From Liolophura sinensis (taxonomy: Eukaryota; Mollusca; Polyplacophora; Chitonida; Chitonidae), in NCBI RefSeq assembly GCF_032854445.1, contig NC_088301.1, positions 54,425,187-54,489,186 on the forward strand: DNA of 64,000 nucleotides, given 5' to 3'. The position numbers and the translations under genes are program-made. The notes under the pieces are model-generated. The model saw nothing but the letters and a program-made list of their open reading frames with translations, was not told the DNA's origin and searched no databases. Positions 1 to 11,515 of the stretch are shown here, piece by piece; position 1 is the first letter of the stretch; each line of letters opens with the position of its first letter.

Positions 1-128
1 AAACCCTGACTGAAGTAAATTGGCAAGAGGCTGTATTTCACCGGTTAGGTGTGACCATTTACAAGCTATCACACCGTCGCCACTAATCTGGTCTTACTCT
101 CTATGCTGTACGCCTTTAATTATATTAT
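1..128 (+). repeat. R1 interspersed repeat, copy a (cut by the window edge)
   Basis: Shares 'cctgactg.agtaaattg', 'gtatttcaccggtta.gtgtgaccatt' and 'ttactctctatgctgtacg' blocks with five other places in the window. I do not recognise the family. Confidence 0.75.
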
Positions 129-2284
129 ATCCTTTCTTAAGATGGATGAAACAACAATATTCCAATATATATAAAATGGCTTGATATACCTGTAATCACA
201 ATTAATATCTACAAGGATGAAGAATCATCACTGACTGCTGATGTAATAGACAGGCTAAGTGTGCCTAAACTGGAAGATTTAAAGCAGGATATCTTATTTA
301 GACTTTCAACCAATCAGCTTTAATTCTGTATCCCAGTAATTCTGTGCAAATGTCTGCTATGTGTGACTTTTTACATATATTTTTTATTAATTTGGTAAAA
401 GGTTGTTGGATAATTTCCAGTGATTGTCAGTGGATTCAGTTTGTCTCAGCTTGGCATGTGTTTATATCATGTGATAGCGATTATATCATAAATATGAAAC
501 GTTCTCCTTCATTTTACTGAACTATTTGTATATACATACCAGAGCATTTAACAAGAGGCATAAAGTTTAAATACTCTTTTCACTTACATGAAGATGGTCT
601 GTTTTATGGTTGAAGAAATATTAAAGCAAATGTATCTTAAGTGGAAACTTTATGAGGTTGAAACATTTAAAATTTACTAAAATTATTTGACAATATGAGA
701 GTTTTGAGCTCAAATTCTTTCATCGCTGAAAGCAAAAAACGTCCTACTGTATTACATGATCTCACAGATATGTTAAGCAACTATTTTTGACTAAATTTAC
801 TATAGCATGGGCGCCTGGAAAAGGTTTCCGAAAAAAGTTATTTAGAATAAACGAACAATGAAGAAATAAGCCCATCTAGGCATTTGTGAACTTAAGATTT
901 GTTCTTGACGCAAAGCGGTGTGAGAGGTCTCTCCAAAGATGGTGAGACAGGTGATCGGTAAATTTATGTCAACAAATGATGCTTAACGTTTTTTTGACAA
1001 CGTTTTTGACTCTCCAGTTGTACAAACTCGCCTTTGGTTGTGTAAATCACATGGCGACCTAGTTTTGAATTCGCCTTCTTGGAATAGACAATATGTTATT
1101 AGATATTTGCTCTGCTGAAGATGAATATGGTATTTTGTTCACGAGTTTTATTGTAAATTGCAATTAAAACTGTTACATTTTTAAAGTTCACCTAACTATA
1201 AACAATTGCTGCTATGAAGCTGAAAGTTATCTATAGCCAAGACCTATAAATGGTTTTATATTGAGGTGTTCTGATTAGAACATACAGTGGTCCACGATTA
1301 GCCAAGTGGTTGAATATGTACCTTTTATGGTGTCAAAGGCGTGTATTAACTTTCTTGCGCAAAGGAGAATGTATGCGGTTTCTGCTGCAATTGCAAGTAT
1401 TTATCCAGCTCAGCTAAGAGTCACAAACATTGCAGTTGTATGCTAAAGTAGAAACTGCAGATTGTGTGAAGGAATCTTGGAATCCGCAACTCTGCAGGCA
1501 GTTCTAGTTTTCGTATGTTAGAGCTCTGACAGGGAACGAAACGTTTCATGTGCAACTCTGTGGCTCGATTTTGTTATTTACTGCCAGCCACAGAAACACT
1601 GCTTGGTTAAAACAAGCATACTTTTTGGCATTATCCCGACCTGTCTTTAACCAAATCACATATACATACCTCATCTCGAATATTTAGCCCAATTTTATCA
1701 AGGCAATGAGAAGCAAGTAAAACTAGAAACCAAAATATCTTGGGAAATGAAATCTGCTAACCAAGAAAAAGAGCAAATGTTGGAAGTTCAGTGTAAAGTT
1801 TTGTCTTCATGTTACTCAAACTAGTCTTTTAACTAAGAAAATTCATTTGTTCTGGTATCTAACTCCTCTTCCAGGCATTGGTGTTTCCGTTGACATCCAG
1901 TATTTCAAATTCTTTGCATTTGGCCTGGCTTTCTAAATCTATCCCCCCCAGTCATTTGAACATGAAACAATTTGTACGGGTTGACTGTAGCGTCCGTCAT
2001 GCCGAGCTGCCCGTTTATGTTTTAGTCCTCAGAAATATACACAAAGTCACTTTCAGGGTAAACTGGGAGGACATGTACGTAATCGCAAAAAGAGACAATG
2101 AGCGATACAAGCTCCAAAATAAAAGAGGAAGTGCAATTGAAAATGATGTACAAATGGCGAATTTCGAATTGAGCGAAAGCCGATATCTCAAAACCCGGTA
2201 AAATCCTTCACACTGAATGACAGTAAATATGACTGCTCTTAAGTGGACTTGAGTAAATGACTGCGAGCTTCACAATTCCATCGC
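129..2284. other. No gene recognised
   Basis: AT-rich sequence. A tRNA A-box-like 'tagccaagtgg' at about 1297 has no B box. The 107-codon frame 1878-2201 follows an acceptor-like 'cctcttccag' but has no recognisable domain or donor. Confidence 0.5.
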
Positions 2285-2718
2285 TCATATTTATATATGA
2301 GCATGTCATGTCCGACATTCGTATACCATCCGTAGTCCGTGAAGGGCGTTCCAAGTCGATAATCACAAGATCCATTTCCAAAACAACGTTTAACACTACA
2401 TCCCAAAGACAAAGGTATATAAGAAATTATACAAAAAGGAAATAAACCCGGTAACACACAAGAGAGTTTTCAATGATGCCGGGCAAACAGTTGATATTCC
2501 AGGTATGAGTTATCAAAGTTCAAATTCGTAGTCCATAAATGAGTTCCAGGTTAAATAACAATTAAACAAGGTATCTCAATCGCGCTTTGATTGCAACTGT
2601 TCATAAAGGCGTAATGCAGATGTAATGATCATGGCTGCCGAACCGAAGAGATTGTGAATCAAAAGTAACGACAATTACGTCTTTCCCGTTAATATGTAAG
2701 GATCTCATACTACAAGAG

Positions 2719-2859
2719 GCGCCATCTATGATGTTACACATGACATGCTGGTCTGTATAAAATCTGTGTACAAGATGGACGGTTACACTCGGCAACCAGC
2801 GCCATCTATGTTGTTAAATAACATGTACGCGATAGATATGTATATAAGCGCCGTCTATG
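2719..2859 (-). repeat. Three iterations of GCGCC(A/G)TCTATG at the 3' end of the Penelope-like element
   Basis: The 12-mer occurs at 2719-2730, 2799-2810 and 2848-2859 (plus-strand reading), immediately 3' of the element's stop codon at 2866. The second copy keeps all three (7834-7845, 7890-7901, 7947-7958) although the spacing has changed. Confidence 0.7.
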
Positions 2860-2865
2860 TGGTTG

Positions 2866-3539
2866 ATCACAATGTAGATCGCCTGAGATTCTGAACGCTC
2901 TGTCCATACCTGCAAACGAGAGTGTTATACTCATTGTAAAATTTGAGAAACTTAGAATGAAGGCGTTTGATGGCGTATCCTTGACACACTAGTTTTTAAA
3001 CTAACAACTTGTGGCGCAGATTGAAGTCATCACAATTTACGCAAGATCTGACAAATGCTTCAAGGCGAGATATGTATACGCCATATGCAGAACTCTTTGG
3101 TATATTGCTATCCAAATAAGGATAATTTACAATATCAAAATTGAAATCATCCCTTTTGTCGTAAAGGAGGCGTGAAAGCAGACCTTGTTCGTCTTTGTGC
3201 AGATATAGATCCAAATAAGATGTACCATCAGGTTTATCTGTTGGCTCCTTTAAATTCAATGAAGGCGGGTAAATTTCCTTCACCGTCTCAGCAATATGGG
3301 GGCTATTTAACGCAAGTAGATCATCAATATACCGCTTTGTAAAGAAAAGGATCGAGCTTTAAAGATACTACTTTTAAGTAATTTCTGCATATAGTCGTAT
3401 TCATATGAAAACAGGTATAGGTCTGCCAAAAGAGATGTTCAGTAAAGAGGTTCATTAAGGATGCGTGGTGGGTTAATTAAAACAAGGCCTCTGTCTAAAT
3501 ACTTTATCTTCAGAAAGAGTCGATCGTGTTGAGTTTCAT
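2866..3539 (-). pseudogene. Penelope-like element reverse-transcriptase remnant
   Basis: In minus-strand order I see the finger-region block (FLKIKYLDRG, about 3490-3519), then an abrupt jump at the in-frame TGA 3439-3441 to the block after palm motif B (LLADLYLFSYEYDYMQKLL), then a frameshift near 3350, then RYIDDLLALN with the catalytic aspartates (3320-3331) and IYPPSLNLKE. The thumb-side blocks follow (FDIVNYPYLDSNIP, YGVYISRLEAFVRSC), and near 2990 another frame change leads to LVCQGYAIKRLHSKF and the stop at 2866. The palm region carrying the first catalytic aspartate is missing. Confidence 0.7.
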
Positions 3540-4655
3540 TCAACTGTTACAGGGCGATACAATAGAAAATACGATATGTCTTGACACAAGGTGAGGTGGA
3601 ACATTAAAATTGTGTATGTTGTTCGATACGTCTTGAAATACCTGTTCGAGCAAATTCAATGGAAGTCCATATAATACTGTGCGTAGAGCATGCATGCTAT
3701 TGGTGTTATTCGACAATCCTACTAAATAGCTAAATGTAACGTGTTTGTTAATCATGTTTCTATTGAACTTCCTCCTACCATGACTGCGAGGTCTACGTTT
3801 ATGGTATTTGAATAATTTTGATATTATGGAGTCATGTGGTTGGCTGGATGGTACATTGCCGATTCCCACAACGTTATCATTTAACCCATACGGGAAGACT
3901 GGACCAATCTCTAGCATCCAGAAAAACTCACGGTCACGGATTTTACTTTCAAAATCGACATCTGTCTCATTTGCTGATGGATAAACCGATTCTATTCTTT
4001 GAATGCTGAAATGGTCCCAGTCATGGTAGGAGGGAGAGAAATGCTTGCCTTTTAGCAATTGTTTCTTGCGCACGGACTTACGATGCCCGTTCACCCATAG
4101 ATGTAGTTTCTGGGTGGTCTTCCCAACATACTGCTGACCACACTTCTTGCATGTTACCAAGTAAATACAGTTGGAGGCAATACAACTCAAGTTAACGTAG
4201 GAATTAACAGAATGACATTTACCTGTCAGTGAAGAAGTAAACGTGGCGGATGTATCAAATGATGGACATGTAAGACAATTGGTATGGCCACATTTGGAAA
4301 TAGTTAAATGTTTGCTTTGGGAATTTAGTGTCAAACAATCGTTTAATTGGATAGAACACGTTTTGGTGGAAATGCCATGTTTAATGCTCTCAAATATATC
4401 CCATATTTGGATGGAAATTGGTCTTATTGGAAAAGAATCATTTATTGACTCGCCCCGGGAACATGCACCACTATTCCCAGCGTTACTCCTATACAATTTG
4501 TTGTAAAATTCTGGATGATTTGACCATAAACACCGATACATATTTCCAGAATGTGACACGAAACTCAAAAACACCGAAGCCTCGAAAACGCTCGACTGAA
4601 TTACAGCGCAGGCTATATCGTTCACAGAGGGGGCAAATGTGGGCCGGACACCCAC
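3540..4655 (-). pseudogene. Penelope-like element ORF, GIY-YIG endonuclease part
   Basis: The open frame is 371 codons. Residues 122-130 hold a C-x4-C-x2-C cluster; residues 163-260 are a GIY-YIG nuclease domain with IYLV (164-167), YVG (176-178), Arg192 in NGHR and the conserved Glu243 in REFFWM. Residues 270-371 are the basic linker (KRRPRSHGRRK) and the region leading to the reverse transcriptase. The frame stops at 3540, but the next family block (LFLKIKYLDRG, about 3490-3522) continues in another frame, so the stop is a frameshift rather than the natural end. The ATG at 4655 is the first available; the real start may lie further upstream. Confidence 0.75.
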
Positions 4656-4937
4656 CAGATAGGCTCAAGAACAAAAAAAAATGTAATACAATATTTATAG
4701 ACAGGGTTCGAGAGTGTAATTTTTAGTGTGGAAAAGTGACAAGTGCCTTGTTTGGTCTTTCCAACATTCTATTTTTGTGCTCATGCACAATTGAGATATC
4801 ATATAACAATGTAAGCATAATCACGGATATCGAAGCTATGTCATCAGTTATAACCAATCGGACTCGGGTTATTTCTGTAACCCGAGTGTGCAACTGTTTC
4901 CGCTTACATCATCCATACCCTGCTTTGCCTTTTAAAA

Positions 4938-4970
4938 CATGAAAACAAAAAAAAAAAAAAAAAAAAAAAT
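4938..4970 (+). repeat. Poly(A) stretch
   Basis: An A-run of over 20 nt follows 'gccttttaaaacatgaaaac'. It could be the tail of a retroposed sequence, but nothing upstream is recognisable. Confidence 0.7.
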
Positions 4971-6228
4971 GAGAACACACCAGTCTATGTTTCGTGCGCA
5001 TTAACAATTTACTTGACACATTACATAATATTCGGAAGGTACCTAATAAAGTAACTCGATGTATCATTGACTAGCCATGTGAAGTTTTGATAAAATATGT
5101 CTACGTGTTGACATGGCATGAGAGTCATGATCACTGTTTAGCATGTTAGCAAGATGAGAACTATTTTCTATCAATTATTTGCTAATAGTCCATTTCGTAT
5201 TCATACCTGAAAGGGCGCTGTTTCCTACAGAGTTGAGATACTTGTTTCAATGTTTTTATACGGAAAATCATCGGAAAAGGGAGCATTAGTGGCAAAAACA
5301 AAACTTTTTGGTACAAATGTAGTCTCTTAGTGTCTTATTGCTGCGTTTCAGAGGGAGATGGATCAAGGATGGTCAGGGGCATATAGGGGTATGAAATGAC
5401 ATCAAAGAAACATAGGTATGCATGTGTAAATATAAGTTATTTAGCCGTCTGATGAAATTTCATTGGGGAGATTATTGCGGCGACAGATGTAGATTGGAAC
5501 GATATATTTATTTATAATTTACTATATATGATAATAATATGTCTGCCAACTCTGTAATATATCTTGTATAAATTAACATTATACACAAATACATGCCGTT
5601 CATTATATGTCCTGTGTGTTATTTAAGGATACCAATCTAAGACAGTATAAGGTTGATAAGGTGTCTAATTCCGCTTAACCCGGGTCTAAGGGCGATGTAT
5701 TCATCGTGAATTAGATCGCCACGTTGGATATATGGACAGCTGCAATCAAATATATGCTGATATCACTCATCGCTTAAAACATATCTTGCCCCTTTTCCAC
5801 ATTAATGTAAACTGTTGACTGCTTCTCTATGCTTCTCTATTTTCGTACCCCATATACTCTTATAGTTCCTTGGTACGTTTTGGGAATAGGCTTTGTGATT
5901 ATTGACCTGGAACGTTCATCTTAGTTGGCAGCTGGTATAGGAATGTCTGTTTCGACGCATAGATTCCAATATTTTGTTTGGAGAAAAAAAGGGAATTAAC
6001 TCTTGGTGGTAAATTAAGCTACACGTAGCTGACATAGTTTCCCTTGAAACTTGTTTCCTATGTTTCAGTTGACATTAAAAAGACATGTTGCAAAGGTCTG
6101 TAATTTTTTTTGTAAATTGCTCTAACAAAGTAAGATTTTTAAAACGCAATCCTCTCCATGTCATTTTAGAATTATCGTGAGTATACTGTTTAATAATCAG
6201 CTTAAGTACGTGTATTTCTTGTCAAAAT
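4971..6228. other. No gene recognised
   Basis: AT-rich sequence apart from the short dispersed repeat at 5929-5990; no long open frame or conserved motif seen. Confidence 0.5.
5929..5990 (+). repeat. Short dispersed repeat (partner at 13258)
   Basis: 'agctggtataggaatgtctgttt' then 'cgacgcatag' matches 'agctggtacaagaatgtctgttcgacgcatag' at 13262-13293. Family unknown. Confidence 0.5.
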
Positions 6229-6275
6229 ATTTATTTATTTGATTGGTGTTTTACGCCATACTCAAGTTGTCACAA
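6229..6275 (-). mobile_element. SINE-A tail fragment
   Basis: 'atttatttatttgattggtgttttacgccatactcaa' is the 3' end of the SINE-A family (tail on the left, so minus orientation); the head is missing. Confidence 0.6.
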
Positions 6276-6417
6276 CAATATTAAAGATAAGTGATCTGCA
6301 ATCATTTGGTCAAAAGAATAATGCATTTTAAATATAACTTCAGGTCATTACAATAACTGACTGATAAATTAAAACAGTTATTGTTTTAACCAGCTCACAG
6401 CTATTTGAGGGTGAACT

Positions 6418-6605
6418 GCAAGATCCATTTCCAAAAGAAAGTTTAACACTAGCTCCCAAAGACAAAGGTATGAAAGACATTATAGGCCTACAAATAAGAA
6501 ATAAAGCCGGTAACACACATGAGAGAAGTCATCAGTTTTCTGGCAGACAGTAGATATTCCAGGCATGAATTCCATATCAAAGTTCAAATTCGTAGTCCAT
6601 GAATT
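6418..6605 (-). mobile_element. Fragment of the Penelope-like 3' region
   Basis: About 190 bp match the 3' region of the element at 2.3-4.7 kb (shared blocks such as 'ctcccaaagacaaaggtat' and 'aaagttcaaattcgtagtcc'). Both ends are truncated relative to the other copies. Confidence 0.7.
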
Positions 6606-6703
6606 TAAGGTCGGGTGTATTTTCTGACATGAATGTCTGATTTTATTACTTCTTTAATAAACATTGTCTTTATAATTGTGCAAAACAACAGCTTAAATAA
6701 ATC

Positions 6704-6775
6704 TGGGGGTCTCCAAGTGGTTAACGTGCTAGTGTAGTAAGTGACTCGGAAGCATCTCACAAATAAAATAAATAA
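6704..6775 (+). mobile_element. SINE-A tRNA-like head fragment
   Basis: 'gtctccaagtggttaacgtg' followed by 'gactcggaagcatctcac' resembles the tRNA-like head of SINE-A with its A box. It is followed by an A-rich AAATA stretch. Confidence 0.45.
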
Positions 6776-7321
6776 TTCTGGTCATTGTAGTAGTAGATGG
6801 AATTATGAAGGTGAAAGATTGACGTTATATTTTACTTTGTTAAATTATTGCGGGTTTTTGTACTTTCCTCTTTCTAAGAGAGTGACTGTGAACCAGCCGG
6901 TACTTGCATGCATTGTTTTTTTTCTTATATATTTATCCCCAAAATATGTTACTAGTATTTTATAATCTCAATAGCAAAATATTATTTATCCTTGTCTTAA
7001 TATCAGTTATAGTCTTGGCTCATTATATTCCCGGTATATGTTTTAGCCATTCTTCTCCTCTCTCGCTCATCAAAGCTCTGCCTTGAGAACATTTGAGGAC
7101 TGATGAAGACGGGCCTAGGCCTTATTCGATGCACAGATTTATAGCGCTGAAGTCAAAGTTTTTTTTTATCAAATTAAGTTGGTATCGGATTTTCCTTTGA
7201 CGATCATCCTCCGACAAAAAGCCATGAGCAGACCCGATGTTGTCTGGGTGAATCGCAGCCTGGTGTACGATTTAACTGAGCGATCCAAGTGAGCGTTTGC
7301 CTGTATCATAGGGAAATCGAA

Positions 7322-8110
7322 AGAAATATAAGCGTCAAGTCCGAGGATCATATACCATTTGTAGTCCGTGAAGGGCGTTCCAAGCCGATAATAGCAAGAT
7401 CCATTTGCAAAACAACGTTTAACACTAACTTCCAAAGACAAAGGTATGTAAGAAATTATACAAATAAGAAATAAAGCCGGTAACACACAAGAGAGAAGCA
7501 GTCATCAGTTTTCAATGATGCCGGGCAGACAATGAATATTCCAGGCATGAATTCCATATCAAAGTTCAAATTCGTAGTCCGTGAATGAGTTCCCTTGTCA
7601 AATAACAATTAAACAAGTATCTCAGTCGCGCTTTAATTGCAACTGTTCATAAAGGCATCATGCAGATGTAATGAGCATGGCTACCTTTACGGCCTCTGGC
7701 CCCAGGTTAAATGGTATTAGATACAGTTTGAAAATGACGAGCGTTACAGACCCTAACCGATCAGATTGTGATTCAAAAGTAACGGACGATTACGTCTTTC
7801 CCGTTAATTTGTAAAGATCTCATACTACAAGAGGCGCCATCTATGATGTTACACCTGACATCAAGATAGACGGTTACACTGAGCAACCAGCGCCATCTAT
7901 GTTGTTAAATACCATGTACGTGATAGATATCTACATAGGGATAACAGCGCCGTCTATGTGGTTGATCACAATGCAGATCGCCAGAGATTCTGAACGCTCT
8001 GTCCATATCTACCAATGAGAGTGTTATCGCAATTAACGCAAGATCTGACAAATGCTACAAGGCGAGATATGTATACGCCATATGCAGGACCCTTTGGTAT
8101 ATTGCTATGG
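7322..8110 (-). mobile_element. Second, 5'-truncated copy of the Penelope-like element
   Basis: Matches the 3' region and the last part of the reverse transcriptase (SNIPKGPAYGVYISRL). A deletion of about 100 bp near 8025 joins the thumb-side block directly to the C-terminal block (RYGQSVQNL). Same orientation as the copy at 2.3-4.7 kb; similarity ends at about 8108. The open frame at 7169-7486 is 3' region, not a gene. Confidence 0.7.
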
Positions 8111-8849
8111 AAAACCCTATCCCCATCCATCCATGGATAAAAGTCCATGCTAGACAGCTTCCTATCGTCAGTACTGGTGGGACCAACCTGGTCTAACGTA
8201 TGTCATTTTGACAGTTGATCGGTGTAATTGTCAACATTTCTCGTATTTTTTACCCTTAGCGACAGAAGCGTTCAACCTCCAAACTCTTTTATTACCTCAA
8301 GATAAATTAAGGTTAAGCCTAAAAACTGTGCATTTAAGTGTTTACATAGTAACTACTTATGGATGTCCCCTAGCGCCACGGCTTAAAGAAACATGAAAAG
8401 GAAATATAAAACTATCATATACATATGGTTGTTAGGAAAATGAAGAAATATATGCCACAAAATAAAAAATTATTTTTTTAAGTATATTATATATCTCCTA
8501 ATAATCTTTTAAATTTATGCATGCTTCCCTTCAACAGTCGGAAATTTCATGAAAGGACGTCACTGATTAACTGTCATGGAATGTGAGACTAGCTTAGCGA
8601 TTTCCATTTGGACTGTTACCGTAACCCCTGTTATTGCAGGCTTCGATATTTTTACGAGGCAGGAAGAAAGCTGAGAAACCTTTGAGTATTTTCATATATT
8701 AGAACATATCTAAGCTGCTTATTGTGAAATAGTTTAAAAAACCTTCCATGTATCCATTAGACAGTTCTTAATATCAAAAATACCAATTGTACAGTTATTC
8801 CTCTTCATTTGAACTTGATCAATATAATATTACGGTTTGAATCCCAGAG

Positions 8850-10195
8850 AATTGAGCAATTTGCATTACTAAGCCCATTTACAAAAACAAAGGAGATATA
8901 CAGAAAACTGAAAGTTACCGACCCATAATTCTTGTATTCTATGTGGGTAAAGCCCTTTTCCCCCAATAAATAACAGAATTAATGAATTTGTACATTTTAA
9001 CAAAGGCGCAGGCGGATTTTTGCCAAGGTTACTCCGCCATGAATCATATATGTAGTTTAAAGTGTTTGTTAGACCTCTTTAAACAAATAAGGGGAAACGG
9101 ATCTGTGCCATTATTGACGCGAGTAAGGCATTCGACACGATGTGTCCGAGTGTACTATGGAGAAAAGTTTTGGAAACAGGAGTATCTAGTAGATGTCACT
9201 AAAAACGTGTACAAACCTACCAAAACGTGTATAGCAACGCATAATTCTCTCTAAGATCTGTTTGTTTGCAATATTGGCGTACGCCAAGGAGACAGTTTAT
9301 CTCCAATGCTCTTCTCCCTGTGTATACAAACGACCCTGAGAATTATTTCGAATAATGGATGGATTAGAAATTCGGGTGGATTCCGATAATCTTTCTTTAT
9401 AGATAACATTTTTTTATAATTGTATATGCTGATAACACCGTCCTACTGTTAGAATCTTGCACATGACCAAAGATCACATGCCAAAATGTTTATAGTGAAT
9501 ACTGTAAAACTTTTAATCTTACCGTAAAAATATCAAAGACCAAAGTATTCATTACTGACCATAAACGCCGCAGAGATTGTGTCTTTTATGGGCAGACTAA
9601 TCTAGACATTGTCAAAAATTTAAAATATTTAGATGTGAGAAGTATATAAAGATGATAAAGAATAATATAAATCCAGCAATTATAGCCTTTCGCTGCATGA
9701 TGAAAAAGTTAAAAAGTAAACATCTTCTAATAGATTATACTCTGCAGGATTTTGATCAATTTATTTTACCAATATCACTCGACGGAAGTGAAGTTTGGGG
9801 TTTTGAAAACAGTGAAACTCTGACATTCGAATGTAAACTGTTAAAACAGACCTTGAGCTTACATTCTGCAAGTTATATGGTCTTTGGGGAACTGGGTAGA
9901 TACCCTGTATCTAGTTTACGTATGATTAGGTCTTGGAAAAAAATTGCATAACCTTGACATCAAAAAGATAAACAAATTATTGGAATCGGTTGCCACAGAA
10001 GAAACCTATGTTTTCAAATGCTTACTGCAGTTGAACTAGTATTGAATGAAACCGGTTACAGTAACATGTTTGAATCTTTTAACAAGAGATGGTTTGTAGA
10101 CATGTATCTCGTCGAATCAGACCAGTTTCAGCAAAACGGATTGGTAAAATTCAAGCATCTAGTAAAGAAATATTTTGCAGATGGACTGAAAGTAT
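8850..10195 (+). mobile_element. Decayed LINE (non-LTR retrotransposon) reverse-transcriptase remnant
   Basis: Several frames on the plus strand together show the ordered blocks of a non-LTR reverse transcriptase: LTKAQADFCQGYS (about 8996-9035), IIDASKAFDT (about 9110-9138), GVRQGDSLSPMLFSL (about 9277-9321), the catalytic box as YADN instead of YADD (from 9424), and the C-terminal GSEVWGFE and YMVFGELGRYP blocks in the open frame 9652-9951. A further tail runs to the stop near 10195. The frame changes several times and the catalytic box is mutated, so it is dead. It belongs to the jockey/I/L1-like range; I cannot assign the clade by eye. An R1 copy starts about 25 bp downstream. Confidence 0.7.
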
Positions 10196-10218
10196 AAAAC
10201 TTTACCATTTAATACAAT

Positions 10219-10475
10219 GTTAATATAATTAAATACTTACAGCATACAGAATAGAACCAGAGCAGGGAAGACAGTGGGAAAGCTGGGAAATGGTCACACA
10301 TAACTGGTGAAATACGGTCTCTTGTCATTCTACCTCAGTCAGGGTTTTATTCTCACTGTTCAGGTAAATGTAAAAAAATACAGTGATGTTGCAATTTATT
10401 AGATGTCACTAGTCTAGAATTACTCAAAATGATGTATTGTCATCACATTTAACGTGCAATCACAGGACAAAGACA
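10219..10475 (-). repeat. R1 interspersed repeat, copy b
   Basis: Inverted relative to copy a: 'atggtcacacataactggtgaaatac', then 'cctcagtcagggttttatt'. About 90 bp further on is the 50-bp block 'tctagaattactcaaaatg' that also accompanies copies d and f. Confidence 0.75.
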
Positions 10476-11116
10476 AATCTGTATCCATAATTTTGGAATA
10501 CTCAGCCCAGTATGTTTAAATTAATAAATCTTTTTTTCAGTCAAAAATATTGTACTTCACTTTAAGATATCAAAATTTGTTACTATAGTTATGAGTAAAA
10601 CCACCATCTAAGTTCTATAAAATTCCTCGTGTCATGTTTTGGGACTGAGCAGCAATAAACTTACTAAGTCATGTTTTACTCCGACCTCTTACACTGACTA
10701 AAGCGGAATTCTACACGGCTCAAGGGAAACAACCAGTTCTGTTCAGCCTGTCAAATACCATAATCCGAGTTGTCCACCATACCATTTATACTCTCCAGGA
10801 AATTGGTCGAAAATCAGCGACATCGCCAGAACCATGATAATTATGTGAACTTTCCCTGCATTATTAATTAACACTTATTAACAGTTAATAAGGTTGTTGC
10901 ACTTGTGAATACTAACAAAACCGAAGCTTTTTAGTTGAATAAAGTAAAAAATTTTCCCCCAGACATGTTCTGTAACTATTCCCGTCACCTTTAATAATGT
11001 TCTGGGTCAATAATCACATGACCAATTTCTAAGAAAAACCTGCAGCACAAACCACCGAAGAAGTACGTGGGCAAGAAATTAAAACAGACTTTTGCAAACG
11101 CAACCAGTCATCAGCT

Positions 11117-11515
11117 TTATAAGGACAGCAATATACCAAACGGTCCTGCATGTTGCGTGTTCATATCTCGCTTTGTAATATTAGTTGGATCCTGGGTGTT
11201 ATTTCCAGATACATCAATACTGCTTGAAACAATTTTAAAATCGAGGAAATTCTCATCATCACTATGCACCCACCTTTTGTACGTCATTTTGATCTGAGCA
11301 GGAAAAAAGTATCTTTGTTCTGACAAATTCAAAACCGTTAGGAAATTTCTGCTATTATTGGACCATTCTGTTGATATCAGAGGACAGAATGGCACAGAAA
11401 AGTGGTCTTTTTTACAGATGCCGTCATTTATTGGTAAAATCAACACTATAACTTGTAGCAATCTTATAATAGCTGCTGATAAATATTCCGTATACGTTCT
11501 GTTACGTCGAAACAT
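11117..11515 (-). CDS. Unrecognised open frame of 132 codons
   Basis: The frame contains a hydrophobic stretch near its start (AAIIRLLQVIVLILPI) and then FCPLISTEWSNNSRNF and YFFPAQIKMTYKRW. An acceptor-like sequence (caagttatag) and a donor-like GTGGGT bracket the central part. The 3' end overlaps an antisense Penelope-like remnant. No domain recognised; the real coding status is unknown. Confidence 0.2.
   Translation of the reverse strand: MFRRNRTYTEYLSAAIIRLLQVIVLILPINDGICKKDHFSVPFCPLISTEWSNNSRNFLTVLNLSEQRYFFPAQIKMTYKRWVHSDDENFLDFKIVSSSIDVSGNNTQDPTNITKRDMNTQHAGPFGILLSL
11118..11182 (+). pseudogene. Short remnant of a Penelope-like reverse transcriptase
   Basis: The plus-strand frame reads DSNIPNGPACCVFISRF, matching the SNIP...YGVYISRL block of the element at 2.3-4.7 kb. 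It is an isolated, older fragment in the opposite orientation. Confidence 0.45.

Larger units (their letters stand above)
2285..4700 (-). mobile_element. Penelope-like retroelement with N-terminal GIY-YIG domain (Naiad/Chlamys-like order), defective
   Basis: Read on the minus strand, a GIY-YIG endonuclease domain comes first, then a linker, then reverse-transcriptase pieces with the catalytic YIDD box (3320-3331), ending at a stop codon at 2866-2868. A 3' region of about 580 nt follows, and its end near 2285 coincides with the end of two other copies (7322, 42058). Canonical Penelope elements carry the endonuclease after the reverse transcriptase; the reverse order seen here defines the Naiad/Chlamys group. 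The middle of the reverse transcriptase is deleted near 3440 and the frame is broken at about 3540 and 3350, so the copy is dead. I found no convincing terminal repeat or hammerhead ribozyme. Confidence 0.75.

Noticed and set aside
7089-7135. 'ggactgatgaagacgggcc' resembling a hammerhead ribozyme core near a Penelope-like copy
   Set aside because: It lies on the opposite strand to the element, outside the shared repeat boundary (7322), and the required GAAA is not present at the right place.
7169-7486. 105-codon minus-strand open frame
   Set aside because: It is the 3' untranslated region of a Penelope-like copy plus flanking DNA; the corresponding frames at 2239-2457 and 42.1 kb do not agree.
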